From JAEELC01 sp963605425 (GTDB lineage: Bacteria > Bacillota_I > Bacilli_A > Acholeplasmatales > Anaeroplasmataceae), in contig CAVCUQ010000001.1 in assembly GCA_963605425.1 (NCBI GenBank), positions 1 to 64,000 on the forward strand: 64,000 nucleotides of DNA, given 5' to 3'. Below, piece after piece: positions 1 through 8,973 of the stretch (position 1 is the stretch's first letter; the number at the start of each line of letters is the position of its first letter). A program made the translations under genes and the position numbers. The notes beneath the pieces were generated by a model. That model searched no databases. It saw only the letters and a program-made list of their open reading frames with translations, and was not told where the DNA came from.

Positions 1-91
1 AAAAATAGGGATGTCCTGTTCTTATTGATAGCGGAATTTACTTTAAGAATTAACCTTATAGAACATTATACCTAAATATTTTTTAATTTTA

Positions 92-120
92 TTGATTTAT
101 TGCTTAAAGTTGAGTAAAAT
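92..120 (+). promoter_or_regulatory. Probable promoter of pta
   Basis: A TTGATT hexamer at 92-97 and TAAAAT at 115-120 are separated by 17 bases. They lie about 50 bases upstream of the pta start codon. The spacing is that of a vegetative sigma-A promoter. Nothing in 1-91 could be assigned to a gene. Confidence 0.5.
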
Positions 121-167
121 TATAAATGTGTTAAAATTAACATAAAGTACCTAAGGAGGAAATTATA

Positions 168-1190
168 ATGGGTATGTTTGATAATTTATTAGCTAACCTA
201 AAAGCTAAGAGAAAAACTATAGTTTTAACTGAAGGAACTGATGCAAGAATTTTATCTGCAGCAGAAAGACTTCTTAAAGAAGATTTAATGGATGTTATCC
301 TTTGTGGTAATAAGGAAGAAGTAGCTAAGGCTGCTAAAGATGGTGGATTTGATGTTTCAAAAGCTACTGTTTTAGATCCTCTAAACTATGAAGGTTTTGA
401 TGATATGGTTTCTACAATGGTAGAATTAAGAAAAGGTAAGATGACTAGTGAAGAATGTGCTTCATTATTAAAGAAGTCAAATTACTTTGGTACTATGCTA
501 GTTAAGATGGGTAAGGCTGATTCACTTCTTGGTGGAGCTACTTATTCAACAGCTGATACTGTTAGACCTGCTTTACAACTTGTAAAGACTAAGAAGGGTG
601 CTAACCTAGTTTCATCTTGTTTCATTTTAGTTCGTGAAAAAGATGGTGTTGAAGAAAAAATCGCAATGGGTGACTGTGCAATCAATATCTCTTATGAAGA
701 TACAGTTGATAAGGTTACTGGTGAAGTTAAGGTTAAAGCTTGTGACAAGTTAGCTGAAGTTGCAGTTGAAACTGCTAAGACAGCTAAATTCTTCGGTATT
801 GACCCTAAGGTTGCTGTATTATCATTCTCAACTTATGGTTCAGGTAAAGGCGGTACTGTTCAATTATCTCATGATGCAGTAGTTGCTGCTAGAGCTAAAG
901 ATCCTAGCCTAGTTATCGATGGTGAATTCCAATTTGACGCTGCTGTAAGCCCAGTAGTTGCTAAAACTAAGTGCCCTAATTCAGAAGTTGCTGGTAAGGC
1001 TAATACATTCATTTTCCCTCTAATTGAAGCTGGTAACATTGGTTACAAGATTGCTCAAAGATTAGGTGGATATGAAGCTTATGGTCCTATCCTTCAAGGA
1101 TTAAACGCTCCAATCAACGACTTATCTCGTGGTTGCAACGCTGATGAAGTTTACAAGATGGCTATCATCACAGCTGGTATGGCTGAATAA
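168..1190 (+). CDS. pta: Phosphate acetyltransferase
   Basis: Interconverts acetyl-CoA plus phosphate and acetyl phosphate plus CoA in the cytoplasm, the first step of ATP-yielding acetate formation. The 340-residue length is usual for the short Firmicutes Pta lacking the N-terminal DRTGG part. Family blocks seen are LLGGATYSTADTVRPALQ near residue 120, GEFQFDAAVSP near 248 and the C-terminal GGYEAYGPILQGLN region. The start ATG has a strong AAGGAGG site 8 bases upstream. The gene is monocistronic, with its own promoter and a good terminator. The codon choice is less AT-extreme than in neighbours, as expected for a highly expressed gene. acK is not in the window. Confidence 0.95.
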   Translation: MGMFDNLLANLKAKRKTIVLTEGTDARILSAAERLLKEDLMDVILCGNKEEVAKAAKDGGFDVSKATVLDPLNYEGFDDMVSTMVELRKGKMTSEECASLLKKSNYFGTMLVKMGKADSLLGGATYSTADTVRPALQLVKTKKGANLVSSCFILVREKDGVEEKIAMGDCAINISYEDTVDKVTGEVKVKACDKLAEVAVETAKTAKFFGIDPKVAVLSFSTYGSGKGGTVQLSHDAVVAARAKDPSLVIDGEFQFDAAVSPVVAKTKCPNSEVAGKANTFIFPLIEAGNIGYKIAQRLGGYEAYGPILQGLNAPINDLSRGCNADEVYKMAIITAGMAE

Positions 1191-1201
1191 TACTAATATT
1201 T

Positions 1202-1230
1202 AAGGTTAGAGTTTAATCTCTAGCCTTTTT
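1202..1230 (+). terminator. Rho-independent terminator after pta
   Basis: AAGGTTAGAG pairs with CTCTAGCCTT across a 6-base loop, with one G-U pair, and is followed by a T-run. Confidence 0.85.
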
Positions 1231-1233
1231 ATT

Positions 1234-1261
1234 ATGCTTTTATTTTATTTTCTAGTATAAT
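1234..1261 (+). promoter_or_regulatory. Probable promoter of the CobW-like gene
   Basis: A perfect TATAAT lies at 1256-1261, with ATGCTT 16 bases upstream in the -35 position. The same ATGCTT-N16-TATAAT arrangement precedes hemW. This puts the transcript start near 1268, downstream of the ATG at 1266, and therefore supports the internal start at 1287. Confidence 0.5.
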
Positions 1262-1286
1262 ATTAATGAATTTAAAGAGGTATATT

Positions 1287-2177
1287 ATGATAAAAATTGA
1301 TTTAGTAACAGGACTTCTTGGAAGTGGTAAAACTACCTTCATAAAAAACTATATAACTCATTTAAAAAAGAAAAATTATAAGATATGTCTTGTAGTAAAT
1401 GATTATGGAGCTGTAAATGTAGATACATTAATATTATCTAATCTAGATGTAGATATTGAATCAGTTGCTAGTGCATGTGATGCATCATGCCATATTAGAA
1501 GACTTAAGACAAAACTTATAACAATTTTAATGAAACATTATGATTATGTAATTATAGAGCCTAGTGGTATATTTGATACTGATGAATTATTTGATCTAAT
1601 GTATGAAGAGCCTTTAGATGGTAATTTTGAAATCAATAATATATTTTGTTTATATGATATTAATAATATAAAATTGTCAAAAGAAGAGGAATATTTCTTT
1701 GTATCTGAATCTGCTGTTTCAAATAAACTTATTGTAACTAAGAGAGATAATCGAAATATAAAAGTGGATTTAGATTATTTAAATAGTATTTATAAGAAAT
1801 ATAATTGTTCAAGAGTACTAACTGAAAATGATATTATCTATAATGATAGTATTGATTATGATAATTTAAATATTGGATATGCGAATTTTCCGCATATCCA
1901 AGAACAATATATTAATGATTCTGATTTTGAATCTTTATATATTTTAGATAAAGATATTACTAAAGACAAAATAGATGAAATCCAGAATATATTATTTAAT
2001 GATTCTAAATACGGAAACATTATTAGAATTAAAGGATTTATTTATTTAGATAAGTATTATTTAATTAATATAACTAGAGATAGTTACTTATTTGAAGAAA
2101 CTAAGAATGGCCAAAAGGTAATAATTATAATTGGAATGAATTTGAATAAAAAAGCAATAGAAGAATTGTTTCTTTAG
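1287..2177 (+). CDS. CobW/P47K (G3E) family GTPase, degenerate metal motif
   Basis: G3E P-loop GTPases act as metallochaperones or metal-insertion factors. The protein has a Walker A GLLGSGKTTF near its start, an NDYGAVNVD switch block and a Walker-B-like IIEPSG. The usual NKxD guanine-specificity motif appears as TKRD. The family's CxCC zinc motif, normally in a GCICC context, is altered here to ACDASC, so metal handling may differ. I chose ATG 1287 because AAAGAGG precedes it by 7 bases. The in-frame ATG at 1266 lies upstream of the predicted transcript start. It appears to be a single gene with no clear metal partner nearby, so the substrate is unknown. Confidence 0.75.
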   Translation: MIKIDLVTGLLGSGKTTFIKNYITHLKKKNYKICLVVNDYGAVNVDTLILSNLDVDIESVASACDASCHIRRLKTKLITILMKHYDYVIIEPSGIFDTDELFDLMYEEPLDGNFEINNIFCLYDINNIKLSKEEEYFFVSESAVSNKLIVTKRDNRNIKVDLDYLNSIYKKYNCSRVLTENDIIYNDSIDYDNLNIGYANFPHIQEQYINDSDFESLYILDKDITKDKIDEIQNILFNDSKYGNIIRIKGFIYLDKYYLINITRDSYLFEETKNGQKVIIIIGMNLNKKAIEELFL

Positions 2178-2206
2178 TAAATGTAGGCACTTTGTCTATA
2201 TTTTTA

Positions 2207-2220
2207 AGTTAGGACTAACT
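2207..2220. repeat. Perfect inverted repeat upstream of the GltD-like gene
   Basis: AGTTAG-GA-CTAACT is a perfect dyad in the intergenic region, about 25 bases upstream of the TATAAT at 2240-2245. It could be an operator for the downstream oxidoreductase. No T-run follows, so it is not a terminator. Confidence 0.35.
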
Positions 2221-2276
2221 AATTTTAATGATTTAGTGTATAATAAAAATAGTTTTATAAAGTGAGGATTTTTAAA

Positions 2277-3236
2277 ATGGATAAGAAATTAAGAATTGCA
2301 ATTATCGGTGCTGGTCCTGCTGGACTTGCTGCTGCAAAAGATTTATTAACTAAGGGATGTGTTGTTGACATCTATGAAAAGGAAAACTTTGCAGGAGGAG
2401 TAATGGCTTTTGGTATTCCTGCTTTTAGAATTAAAATGGATGCTGTCATGAAGTCAGTTCAACCTGTTATTGATTTAGGTGGTACTTTCTATTTTAATCA
2501 AGATTTAAAAGAATCTGATTTCCTTAAAATGGCTGAAGAATACGACTATGTTTATCTAGCATTTGGTTTAACTAAGGTTAGACATTTAGGTATTAAAGGT
2601 GATAACCTTAAAGGTAGTTTAAATGCCTTAGAATTCTTAAGAGATTTTAACTTTGAAGATAAGTTAAATTTAAAACAAAGTAAACCAAAGTTATCAGGTA
2701 CTGTTGTAGTTGTAGGTGCTGGTAATGTTGCAATGGATGGTGCTAGATGTGCTGTAAGAAGTGGTGCAGATAAGACTATTATTGTTTATAGAAGAGATAG
2801 AGCAGAAGCTCCTTGTACTCCAGCTGAAATGAATCAAGCTGAAGGAGACGGAGTAGAACTTAAGTTCTTAACTAACCCTGTTGAAATTAACGGAACTGAT
2901 AAGGTTGAAAGCGTTAAATGCGAAGTTATGGAATTAGGTGAAGCAGATGATACAGGAAGAAGAAAACCTGTAGGTACTGGTAAATACATTGATATTAAGT
3001 GTGATTATGTAATTTCTGCTATCGGTCAAATTCCTGATGAATCAGTATGGAATGTAGGAAAGATTCAAACAAATCATGGTTATGTTGAAGCTGTAAATTC
3101 ATATGGTGAAGCTATTCAAACTAATATTCCTAATATCTTTACCGGTGGAGATATCGTTAAGGGTGCAAAGACTATCGGTGTCGCACTTAAGTGTGGTAAA
3201 GACTTTGCTAAATATGTTTTAAGTCAAAATGAATAA
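2277..3236 (+). CDS. FAD/NAD(P)-dependent oxidoreductase, GltD-like, stand-alone
   Basis: Resembles the flavin and NAD(P) domains of the glutamate synthase small subunit. GAGPAGLAAA near residue 13 is the FAD dinucleotide fold. GGVMAFGIPAFR follows, GAGNVAMDGARCAV near 148 is the NAD(P) fold, and GGDIVKGAKT closes the FAD domain. The N-terminal cysteine-rich 4Fe-4S domain of GltD is absent, making it about 319 residues, and no gltB is present. It probably passes electrons between NAD(P)H and an unknown partner; the 2[4Fe-4S] ferredoxin at 26.4 kb is one possibility. Start ATG 2277 is preceded by a GTGAGG ribosome site. The gene is flanked by an upstream dyad and a strong terminator. Confidence 0.8.
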   Translation: MDKKLRIAIIGAGPAGLAAAKDLLTKGCVVDIYEKENFAGGVMAFGIPAFRIKMDAVMKSVQPVIDLGGTFYFNQDLKESDFLKMAEEYDYVYLAFGLTKVRHLGIKGDNLKGSLNALEFLRDFNFEDKLNLKQSKPKLSGTVVVVGAGNVAMDGARCAVRSGADKTIIVYRRDRAEAPCTPAEMNQAEGDGVELKFLTNPVEINGTDKVESVKCEVMELGEADDTGRRKPVGTGKYIDIKCDYVISAIGQIPDESVWNVGKIQTNHGYVEAVNSYGEAIQTNIPNIFTGGDIVKGAKTIGVALKCGKDFAKYVLSQNE

Positions 3237-3244
3237 AATAAATC

Positions 3245-3270
3245 AGAGTTGGAATTGCCAACTCTTTTTT
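3245..3270 (+). terminator. Terminator after the GltD-like gene
   Basis: AGAGTTGG and CCAACTCT form a perfect 8-bp stem followed by TTTTTT. Confidence 0.9.
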
Positions 3271-3413
3271 AAATGCCTTGATTTTGAAAATATGCATATA
3301 AAAGACATCACTATAAGCGTATTTTTCTCTTTAAGATTAAATGCAAGTCTTTTTAATTCTTTATAAATATCGTATAATATATAAAATGTTTGTCTTTAAA
3401 GGAGGTAGGCGCT

Positions 3414-4160
3414 ATGTATGCTTTAATAACTGGTGGAACTAGTGGTATAGGAAGAGATATGGCCATTGAACTTTCTTTAAAAGGTTATGATTTAATATTA
3501 GTTTCAAGAGGCGAAAATGATTTGGAATATATCAAATCTAAATGCAAAACTAGCGTTCAATATATTTCTCTTGATTTAACTAAAGAAGAAGAGTGTTTCA
3601 AATTACTTGATTTAACTAAAAATTTAGATATTGAAGTATTTATTAATAATGCTGGCTTTGGAGATATAGGCTATATTGATAAGACTGATATTAATAAAGA
3701 AATAAATATGATTAAATTAAATGATATTGCTCTACTTATTTTAGGTAAAGAATTTATTAAAAGATTTATGCTTAAAGACAGGGGACATGTAATGTTTGTT
3801 TGTTCAGCTGCTAGTTTCGGTGTAGCCCCTTATATGAATGTCTATTACGCAACTAAAGCCTTTGCCTATAGTCTAGCTCATGGCTATTACAGAGAACTAA
3901 AAGATAAAAAATCTAAAGTTAAAGTTCATGCTTTATGTCCTGGCCCAGTAGATACTCGTTTTAATGAGAAGGCTAATACTAAATTTAATATGAGAAGTTT
4001 ATCTAGTCGTTATGTTGCAAAATATGCCTGCAAGATGATGTTTAAGAATAAATTTGAAATAGTCCCAGGATTTAGTATTAAATTGCTTCATTTATTCTCT
4101 CATTTTGTACCTAAGAAAGTAATATCAAAGCTTATGCGTAAACAAAGTCAAATTAGGTGA
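3414..4160 (+). CDS. Short-chain dehydrogenase/reductase
   Basis: A classical SDR of 248 residues. The cofactor motif TGGTSGIG lies near residues 6-13, NNAG near 80, and the catalytic YxxxK at Y144-K148 follows SAASFG, with PGPVDTRF after it. It is an NAD(P)-dependent oxidoreductase of unknown substrate; relatives of this type (DltE/YqjQ-like) are often annotated as membrane-associated. Start ATG 3414 has AAAGGAGGT 8 bases upstream and a TATAAT at 3373-3378. It ends in TGA four bases before the next gene, so it heads a four-gene run through 6866 that looks like one operon. Confidence 0.85.
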   Translation: MYALITGGTSGIGRDMAIELSLKGYDLILVSRGENDLEYIKSKCKTSVQYISLDLTKEEECFKLLDLTKNLDIEVFINNAGFGDIGYIDKTDINKEINMIKLNDIALLILGKEFIKRFMLKDRGHVMFVCSAASFGVAPYMNVYYATKAFAYSLAHGYYRELKDKKSKVKVHALCPGPVDTRFNEKANTKFNMRSLSSRYVAKYACKMMFKNKFEIVPGFSIKLLHLFSHFVPKKVISKLMRKQSQIR

Positions 4161-4164
4161 TATT

Positions 4165-5055
4165 ATGAAGAAGTATAAGTTTAAATTAAATCGTTCAACT
4201 CTTAAATTCTTTCAAGCTATTACAGCTTTTAAGTATAAGATTAAAAGAAAGTTTGAACCAAGAAAAAAGTATAAACACAAAGAAAATATTCATTATGATA
4301 CTGATAAGAGACAAGTATTTGATTTATATTATGCAAAAGAAAATAGAAAAAACATTTTACTTATCAATATTCATGGTGGATTTTATGTAGGATCAAGTAG
4401 AAAAGATAACTTTATGCTAGCTCACTTTTTCCTTCGTAAAGGAATAGATGTAGCACTTGTTGAATACAGATTAAATAACAAAGATATTGAAACAAAAGAT
4501 GAGATGCAAGACGTAAATGATTGTATATCTTATATTTATAATAATTTAGATAATTTAGGACTTAATGGAGATAAGATTTATATTATGGGAGATTCGGCAG
4601 GTGGTCATTTTGCACTAATGAACGCTCTTGCAAAATCATGTCAAACTCCATTACTAAAGGATGACTATGAAATTAAAGGAGTATTACTTAACTGTCCTGC
4701 TTATAATTATCAAGATTATCACAGTTATGATGAGCTTGATGTTGGTCTTAAGAGATGGATTTTAGGAAAGAATTATAAGAATCCAGGATATCTTGCAACT
4801 CTGTCTTGTAAAACATATATTGATAATTTAAAATTGCCTATTTTTCTTTCAACATCAAGTCTTGATTTCTTAAGAAAGGATGCTTTAGATTTAAAGAGTG
4901 ACTTAGATAAATATCATATTAAGTATACATTCATAGATATTAAATCTAATAATCCTTTTGCTGGTCATGTCCATAATGTAATGAGACCATTTTTAAAAGA
5001 ATCTGTTAAAGTTAATAAAGCAATGTATGAATTTATGATTAAAAATTTAGATTGA
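4165..5055 (+). CDS. Alpha/beta hydrolase, HGG (hormone-sensitive lipase-like) type
   Basis: Has the oxyanion HGG motif (NIHGGFYVG) and the nucleophile elbow GDSAGGH. A late Asp (SSLDFL) and a His (GHVHNV) complete a likely Ser-Asp-His triad. The protein is 296 residues with a very basic N-terminus (residues 1-45, rich in Lys and Arg) that could contact membrane or nucleic acid. It is probably a carboxylesterase or lipase of unknown substrate. The gene starts 4 bases after the SDR stop with GGTGAT as ribosome site, so it is co-transcribed with it. Confidence 0.8.
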   Translation: MKKYKFKLNRSTLKFFQAITAFKYKIKRKFEPRKKYKHKENIHYDTDKRQVFDLYYAKENRKNILLINIHGGFYVGSSRKDNFMLAHFFLRKGIDVALVEYRLNNKDIETKDEMQDVNDCISYIYNNLDNLGLNGDKIYIMGDSAGGHFALMNALAKSCQTPLLKDDYEIKGVLLNCPAYNYQDYHSYDELDVGLKRWILGKNYKNPGYLATLSCKTYIDNLKLPIFLSTSSLDFLRKDALDLKSDLDKYHIKYTFIDIKSNNPFAGHVHNVMRPFLKESVKVNKAMYEFMIKNLD

Positions 5056-5067
5056 TAGGGTGATAAT

Positions 5068-5595
5068 ATGGCACTTTTTGAAGAACAATTAGTTAAAAAT
5101 AATAAATATGTTAAATATGTAAAAAAGAATGATGATATTATAAGTTATAGGGCAAAATATCCTATTTTAGGAACATTACTAGCCTATCTTATATTTATTG
5201 CATCTATTGCAATTGGTATATTTACAATAGTTGAACTTGCAAAAGAATCTTTAGAACTTTATATTGGATTTTTTATTTTAATAGGTGTAGTAATTGCATT
5301 TTCTCTCTCTTTATATTTTATAATTAGAAATAAGTTTAGATTTGAATGTGTAAATGAAACATTTGCTCTAAGACTTCCATTTAAACCTGAGAAGACTTTG
5401 CCATGCGTAAATGTAGAACAAGTTGACATTACTAAATTTTATTCTAATGGAAAGAGTATGAAATATTTAATTATATTTTGGTCTAGAGATGGTCAAAGAT
5501 ATTTCTACTTTTATAATAATGGGTTTATACTTGAAAATGATATATTAACAAAATTACTTGATACGTATAAAATTCCATATACTATTCATAAATAA
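5068..5595 (+). CDS. Small membrane protein, two predicted TM segments
   Basis: 175 residues. Two hydrophobic helices at about 31-54 and 62-88 form a hairpin. A roughly 85-residue soluble tail of beta character follows, ending in YKIPYTIHK, similar in layout to bacterial PH-like membrane proteins. I do not recognise the family. It sits 12 bases after the hydrolase and 14 before the amidohydrolase, in the same operon. Confidence 0.7.
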   Translation: MALFEEQLVKNNKYVKYVKKNDDIISYRAKYPILGTLLAYLIFIASIAIGIFTIVELAKESLELYIGFFILIGVVIAFSLSLYFIIRNKFRFECVNETFALRLPFKPEKTLPCVNVEQVDITKFYSNGKSMKYLIIFWSRDGQRYFYFYNNGFILENDILTKLLDTYKIPYTIHK

Positions 5596-5609
5596 GGAGA
5601 TAAGTAAAT

Positions 5610-6866
5610 ATGATATTACTTAAGAATTGTAACATAATAACTGGTATTAAAGATGAGGAGATGTTTAAGGGAAACATTCTAATAGATAATGATAAGATTA
5701 TAAAAGTTTCAAAAGATGAAATTAAAGGTGATTATGAGGTATTAGATTTAACAGGTAAATATGTATTACCTGGATTAATTAATGCTCATGTCCATTTAGC
5801 TGGTTCTGGTAAGCCTAGTAAGAAGAAACATGATGAGGCTTATGTTACTAAACTATTAAAACATTCTTTAATTCGAAAAGTAGTTAAATCTATGTGTAAG
5901 AATTTTGCAAAAATGGAATGTGCCTCAGGTACTACAACAATCCGTTTAGTTGGTGGTCTTGAACATATGGATTCAGATATAAGAGATGAACTTAAAGATA
6001 GTGGTCCTAGAATATTATCTAGTGACTACGCTATAACAGTTCCTCTTGGTCATATGGCAGGTACTGTAGCTAAGATAGGACATAATAAGGATGAGTTTAA
6101 AACTCTTTTAGATGATTTGATTAGTCATAAGGTTGATTTAGTTAAGATTATGATTACAGGAGGAGTATTAGACGCTACTAAAAAGGGTGAACCTGGTGTT
6201 CTTAGAATGCATGATGAAGAGGTTAAATTCATCTGTGACTATGCTCATAAACATGGACTTAAAGTAGCTGCTCACGTTGAATCAAGTGAGGGTGTAAGAG
6301 TTGCTTTAAGGAATGGTGTTGATACTATTGAACATGGTGCTAAAGTAGATGATGAGATTATTAGATTATTTAAAGAATCTAAATCAGAACTTGTATGTAC
6401 AATTTCACCAGCTGCACCTATGAGTTTACTTGATAGAAATATTCTTCATTTAACTGAAGAACAACAATTCAATGCTAAAGTCGTATTTGATGGTGTAATT
6501 GATTGTGCTAAAGCTTGTTTAAAAGAAGGAGTAACTGTAGGTCTTGGAACTGATACTGCCTGTCCTTTTGTAACTCATTATGATATGTATAGAGAATTAG
6601 TTTATGCACAAAAATCTTTAGGTGTATCAAGCCTAGATGCAATTAATATGGCTACTAGCGTTAATGCTAAAATATTAGGTATTGACAATATTACAGGTAC
6701 TATCGAAGAAGGTAAATCAGCTGATATTATAGTAGCTAAAACTAATCCTTTAGATAACTTAAAGACATTAGCAAATCTTGACATGGTTATTTTTAAGGGT
6801 AAGGTAAAGAAATCTAAGGTTAAGAAATACGCTGATATTGATAAATTACTTGAAACAATATGTTAA
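5610..6866 (+). CDS. Metal-dependent amidohydrolase (imidazolonepropionase/prolidase-like)
   Basis: A TIM-barrel amidohydrolase of 418 residues. The N-terminal strand motif INAHVHL gives the HxH metal ligands, DLVKIMITGGV carries a candidate bridging lysine, and AAHVESS and DTIEHG give the next histidines. LGTDTACP supplies the last Asp. The C-terminus ends in a typical beta-sandwich return (GTIEEGKSADIIVAKTNPLDN). It hydrolyses a cyclic amide, dipeptide or similar bond; the substrate cannot be told. It is the last gene of the run begun by the SDR and is followed by a terminator that overlaps its stop codon. Confidence 0.85.
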   Translation: MILLKNCNIITGIKDEEMFKGNILIDNDKIIKVSKDEIKGDYEVLDLTGKYVLPGLINAHVHLAGSGKPSKKKHDEAYVTKLLKHSLIRKVVKSMCKNFAKMECASGTTTIRLVGGLEHMDSDIRDELKDSGPRILSSDYAITVPLGHMAGTVAKIGHNKDEFKTLLDDLISHKVDLVKIMITGGVLDATKKGEPGVLRMHDEEVKFICDYAHKHGLKVAAHVESSEGVRVALRNGVDTIEHGAKVDDEIIRLFKESKSELVCTISPAAPMSLLDRNILHLTEEQQFNAKVVFDGVIDCAKACLKEGVTVGLGTDTACPFVTHYDMYRELVYAQKSLGVSSLDAINMATSVNAKILGIDNITGTIEEGKSADIIVAKTNPLDNLKTLANLDMVIFKGKVKKSKVKKYADIDKLLETIC

Positions 6867-6891
6867 AGGATGTCTTGATGATATCCTTTTT
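6865..6891 (+). terminator. Terminator after the amidohydrolase
   Basis: AAAGGAT and ATCCTTT form a 7-bp stem followed by a T-run. The stem begins within the stop codon. Confidence 0.75.
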
Positions 6892-6913
6892 ATTATGCTT
6901 TTAAGATAAAATT

Positions 6914-6922
6914 TGGTATAAT
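6914..6922 (+). promoter_or_regulatory. Extended -10 promoter of hemW-xerD-deoB
   Basis: TGGTATAAT is an extended -10 element. ATGCTT lies 16 bases upstream of TATAAT. It is 16 bases before the hemW start codon. Confidence 0.5.
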
Positions 6923-6937
6923 AAAAATGGTGAGAAA

Positions 6938-8038
6938 ATGAGAGGCCTTTATATACATATACCTTTTTGTAAGCATATATGTGCTTACTGTGATTTTCCT
7001 AAAATGGTTACATTTAAATATGAAAAAATGAAAGAATATGTAGATTATCTTTCAAAAGAATTATTATCTTATAAAGATAAATATTTAGATATAGAAACTA
7101 TCTTTATAGGTGGAGGTACTCCAAATGCTCTTCCTTTAGATTTATTAAAAAGTCTCTTAGAAACTGTCGATATATTTAAAGAAGGATTAAATATTAAAGA
7201 ATATTCTATCGAATGCAATCCTGAACTTATAACTAGAGATCAAGTAAATCTATTTGTTAAACATAATATTAATAGAGTATCTCTAGGAGTAGAATCATTT
7301 GATACAGATGTCTTAAAAAAGTTAGGACGTCATCATACGAAAGATGATGTTATAAGAAGTGTTAATTTACTAAAGAAATATAATATTAATAATATTAATA
7401 TTGATTTAATATTTGCTCACCCGTTTGATTCAATAGATCTTGTTAAATATAATCTAGAAGAATTCTATAAACTCAAAATTCCTCATATATCTTATTATTC
7501 AATGATATTAGAAGATAAAACAATCTTTAATTATATGTATGAAAATGATAAGATAAAATTGCTAGATGAAGATACTAGCGCTTCTTTATATGAATATATT
7601 ATTTTTGATTTAGAAAAGAATGGATACAAACAATATGAAATATCTAATTTTTCTAAAGAAGCCGAATCTATTCATAATGAGCTTTACTGGCAAACTAAAG
7701 AATATTTAGGTGTCGGGCTTTCTGCTAGTTCATATTTGAATTCTACACGCTTTACTAATGCTTATAATCTAAATGATTATTATAATGGTATTAAAGTTGA
7801 TGTTCAAAAAATAAATGAATTAGATAAAGAAAAAGAATTTATGCTTATGGGATTTAGAATGCTTAAAGTAAGCAAAAAAGAGTTTGAATTAAGGTTTAAT
7901 AAGAAAATAGAAGATGTATTTAGTAAAGAGATATTAAATCTTAAAAATGAAGGATTAATAATAGAAGATGATAATTATTATATTCTTACTCATGATGGCT
8001 TAATGCTAGCGAATAGAGTATTTATGGAGTTTGTATAA
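6938..8038 (+). CDS. hemW: HemW-like radical SAM protein
   Basis: The radical SAM motif CKHICAYC sits at residues 11-18 (CxxxCxxC). It lacks the fourth Cys of true HemN, as expected for HemW, a haem-binding chaperone proposed to deliver haem to respiratory enzymes. GGGTPN near 60, SIECNPE near 88 and the SLGVESF block match the family, and the length of 366 is normal. Older annotation as coproporphyrinogen III oxidase would be misleading. The stop codon shares one base with the xerD start, so the two are translationally coupled. Confidence 0.85.
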   Translation: MRGLYIHIPFCKHICAYCDFPKMVTFKYEKMKEYVDYLSKELLSYKDKYLDIETIFIGGGTPNALPLDLLKSLLETVDIFKEGLNIKEYSIECNPELITRDQVNLFVKHNINRVSLGVESFDTDVLKKLGRHHTKDDVIRSVNLLKKYNINNINIDLIFAHPFDSIDLVKYNLEEFYKLKIPHISYYSMILEDKTIFNYMYENDKIKLLDEDTSASLYEYIIFDLEKNGYKQYEISNFSKEAESIHNELYWQTKEYLGVGLSASSYLNSTRFTNAYNLNDYYNGIKVDVQKINELDKEKEFMLMGFRMLKVSKKEFELRFNKKIEDVFSKEILNLKNEGLIIEDDNYYILTHDGLMLANRVFMEFV

Positions 8039-8973
8039 TGGAAGATGATGAAGTTACATTTTATGAATTAGCTGACTTTAGATCTTATCTTGAAACGGAT
8101 AAGAATTTAAGTCTCAACACAATTGATGCATATTTAACGGATTTGAAGTATTATGCAAAGTTCTTAAAGAAATATCAAAAGATTTATGATGTGACTGAGA
8201 TAGAAACATATATGATTGAAAGATATATGTTATCTTTGAAAAGACAAAATCTATCTAAACAAACTATTGCTAGAAAACTTACTAGTATTAAAGAATTTCA
8301 TAAATTTTTATTTGATGAGAATATCACTAAAGATAATCCTGCTAAACTTATTGATACAGTTAAACAAGATAAGAAATTACCTGCTGTATTAACTGTTGAA
8401 GAAGTTACGAAGATGATTGAATCAATTAATGGTGAAACCCCAATAGATTTAAGAAATAGGGCTATTCTTGAGATTATGTATGGTTCAGGACTTAGAGTGT
8501 CTGAAGTATGTGATTTAAAGGTTAGTGACCTTCACTTAAATACTAAATATATAAATATAATTGGTAAAGGAAACAAGGAACGTATAGTACCAATTGGGGA
8601 TTTGGCTATCGAAGCTTTAAGAAAATACTTAACTAAAGGAAGACCTGAATTAACTAAGAAGACGTATTCAGATTATGTATTTTTAAATTATTTAGGTAAA
8701 CCTCTATCTAGACAAAGTGTTTTCAAATATATTAAAAAATTAGCCAAAGACAATGAAATAGAAAAGGAGATATCTCCTCATACCTTAAGACATTCTTTTG
8801 CAACCCACTTATTAAATAATGGCGTTGATTTGAGGTTTGTACAAGAACTCTTAGGACATGAAGATATTTCAACCACACAAATTTACACGCATTTGGATTC
8901 TAAGAGACTTCATGAATTAGTTAATGAAGTTCATCCACTTGCACATAGAAAGGATAAAGAGAATGAAGTTTAA
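8038..8973 (+). CDS. xerD: Tyrosine recombinase XerD
   Basis: A 311-residue integrase. The N-terminal SAM-like core-binding domain covers about residues 8-95. The catalytic domain shows Arg in GSGLRVSEV, Lys in GKGNKER, HTLRHSF, LGHEDISTT and the nucleophile Tyr in QIYTHL. XerC/D recombinases resolve chromosome dimers at dif. The xerD-deoB adjacency matches the Bacillus subtilis ripX-drm order, favouring XerD over XerC. It overlaps hemW by 1 base and deoB by 11 bases. A dif-like site lies only 4.3 kb downstream. Confidence 0.9.
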   Translation: MEDDEVTFYELADFRSYLETDKNLSLNTIDAYLTDLKYYAKFLKKYQKIYDVTEIETYMIERYMLSLKRQNLSKQTIARKLTSIKEFHKFLFDENITKDNPAKLIDTVKQDKKLPAVLTVEEVTKMIESINGETPIDLRNRAILEIMYGSGLRVSEVCDLKVSDLHLNTKYINIIGKGNKERIVPIGDLAIEALRKYLTKGRPELTKKTYSDYVFLNYLGKPLSRQSVFKYIKKLAKDNEIEKEISPHTLRHSFATHLLNNGVDLRFVQELLGHEDISTTQIYTHLDSKRLHELVNEVHPLAHRKDKENEV

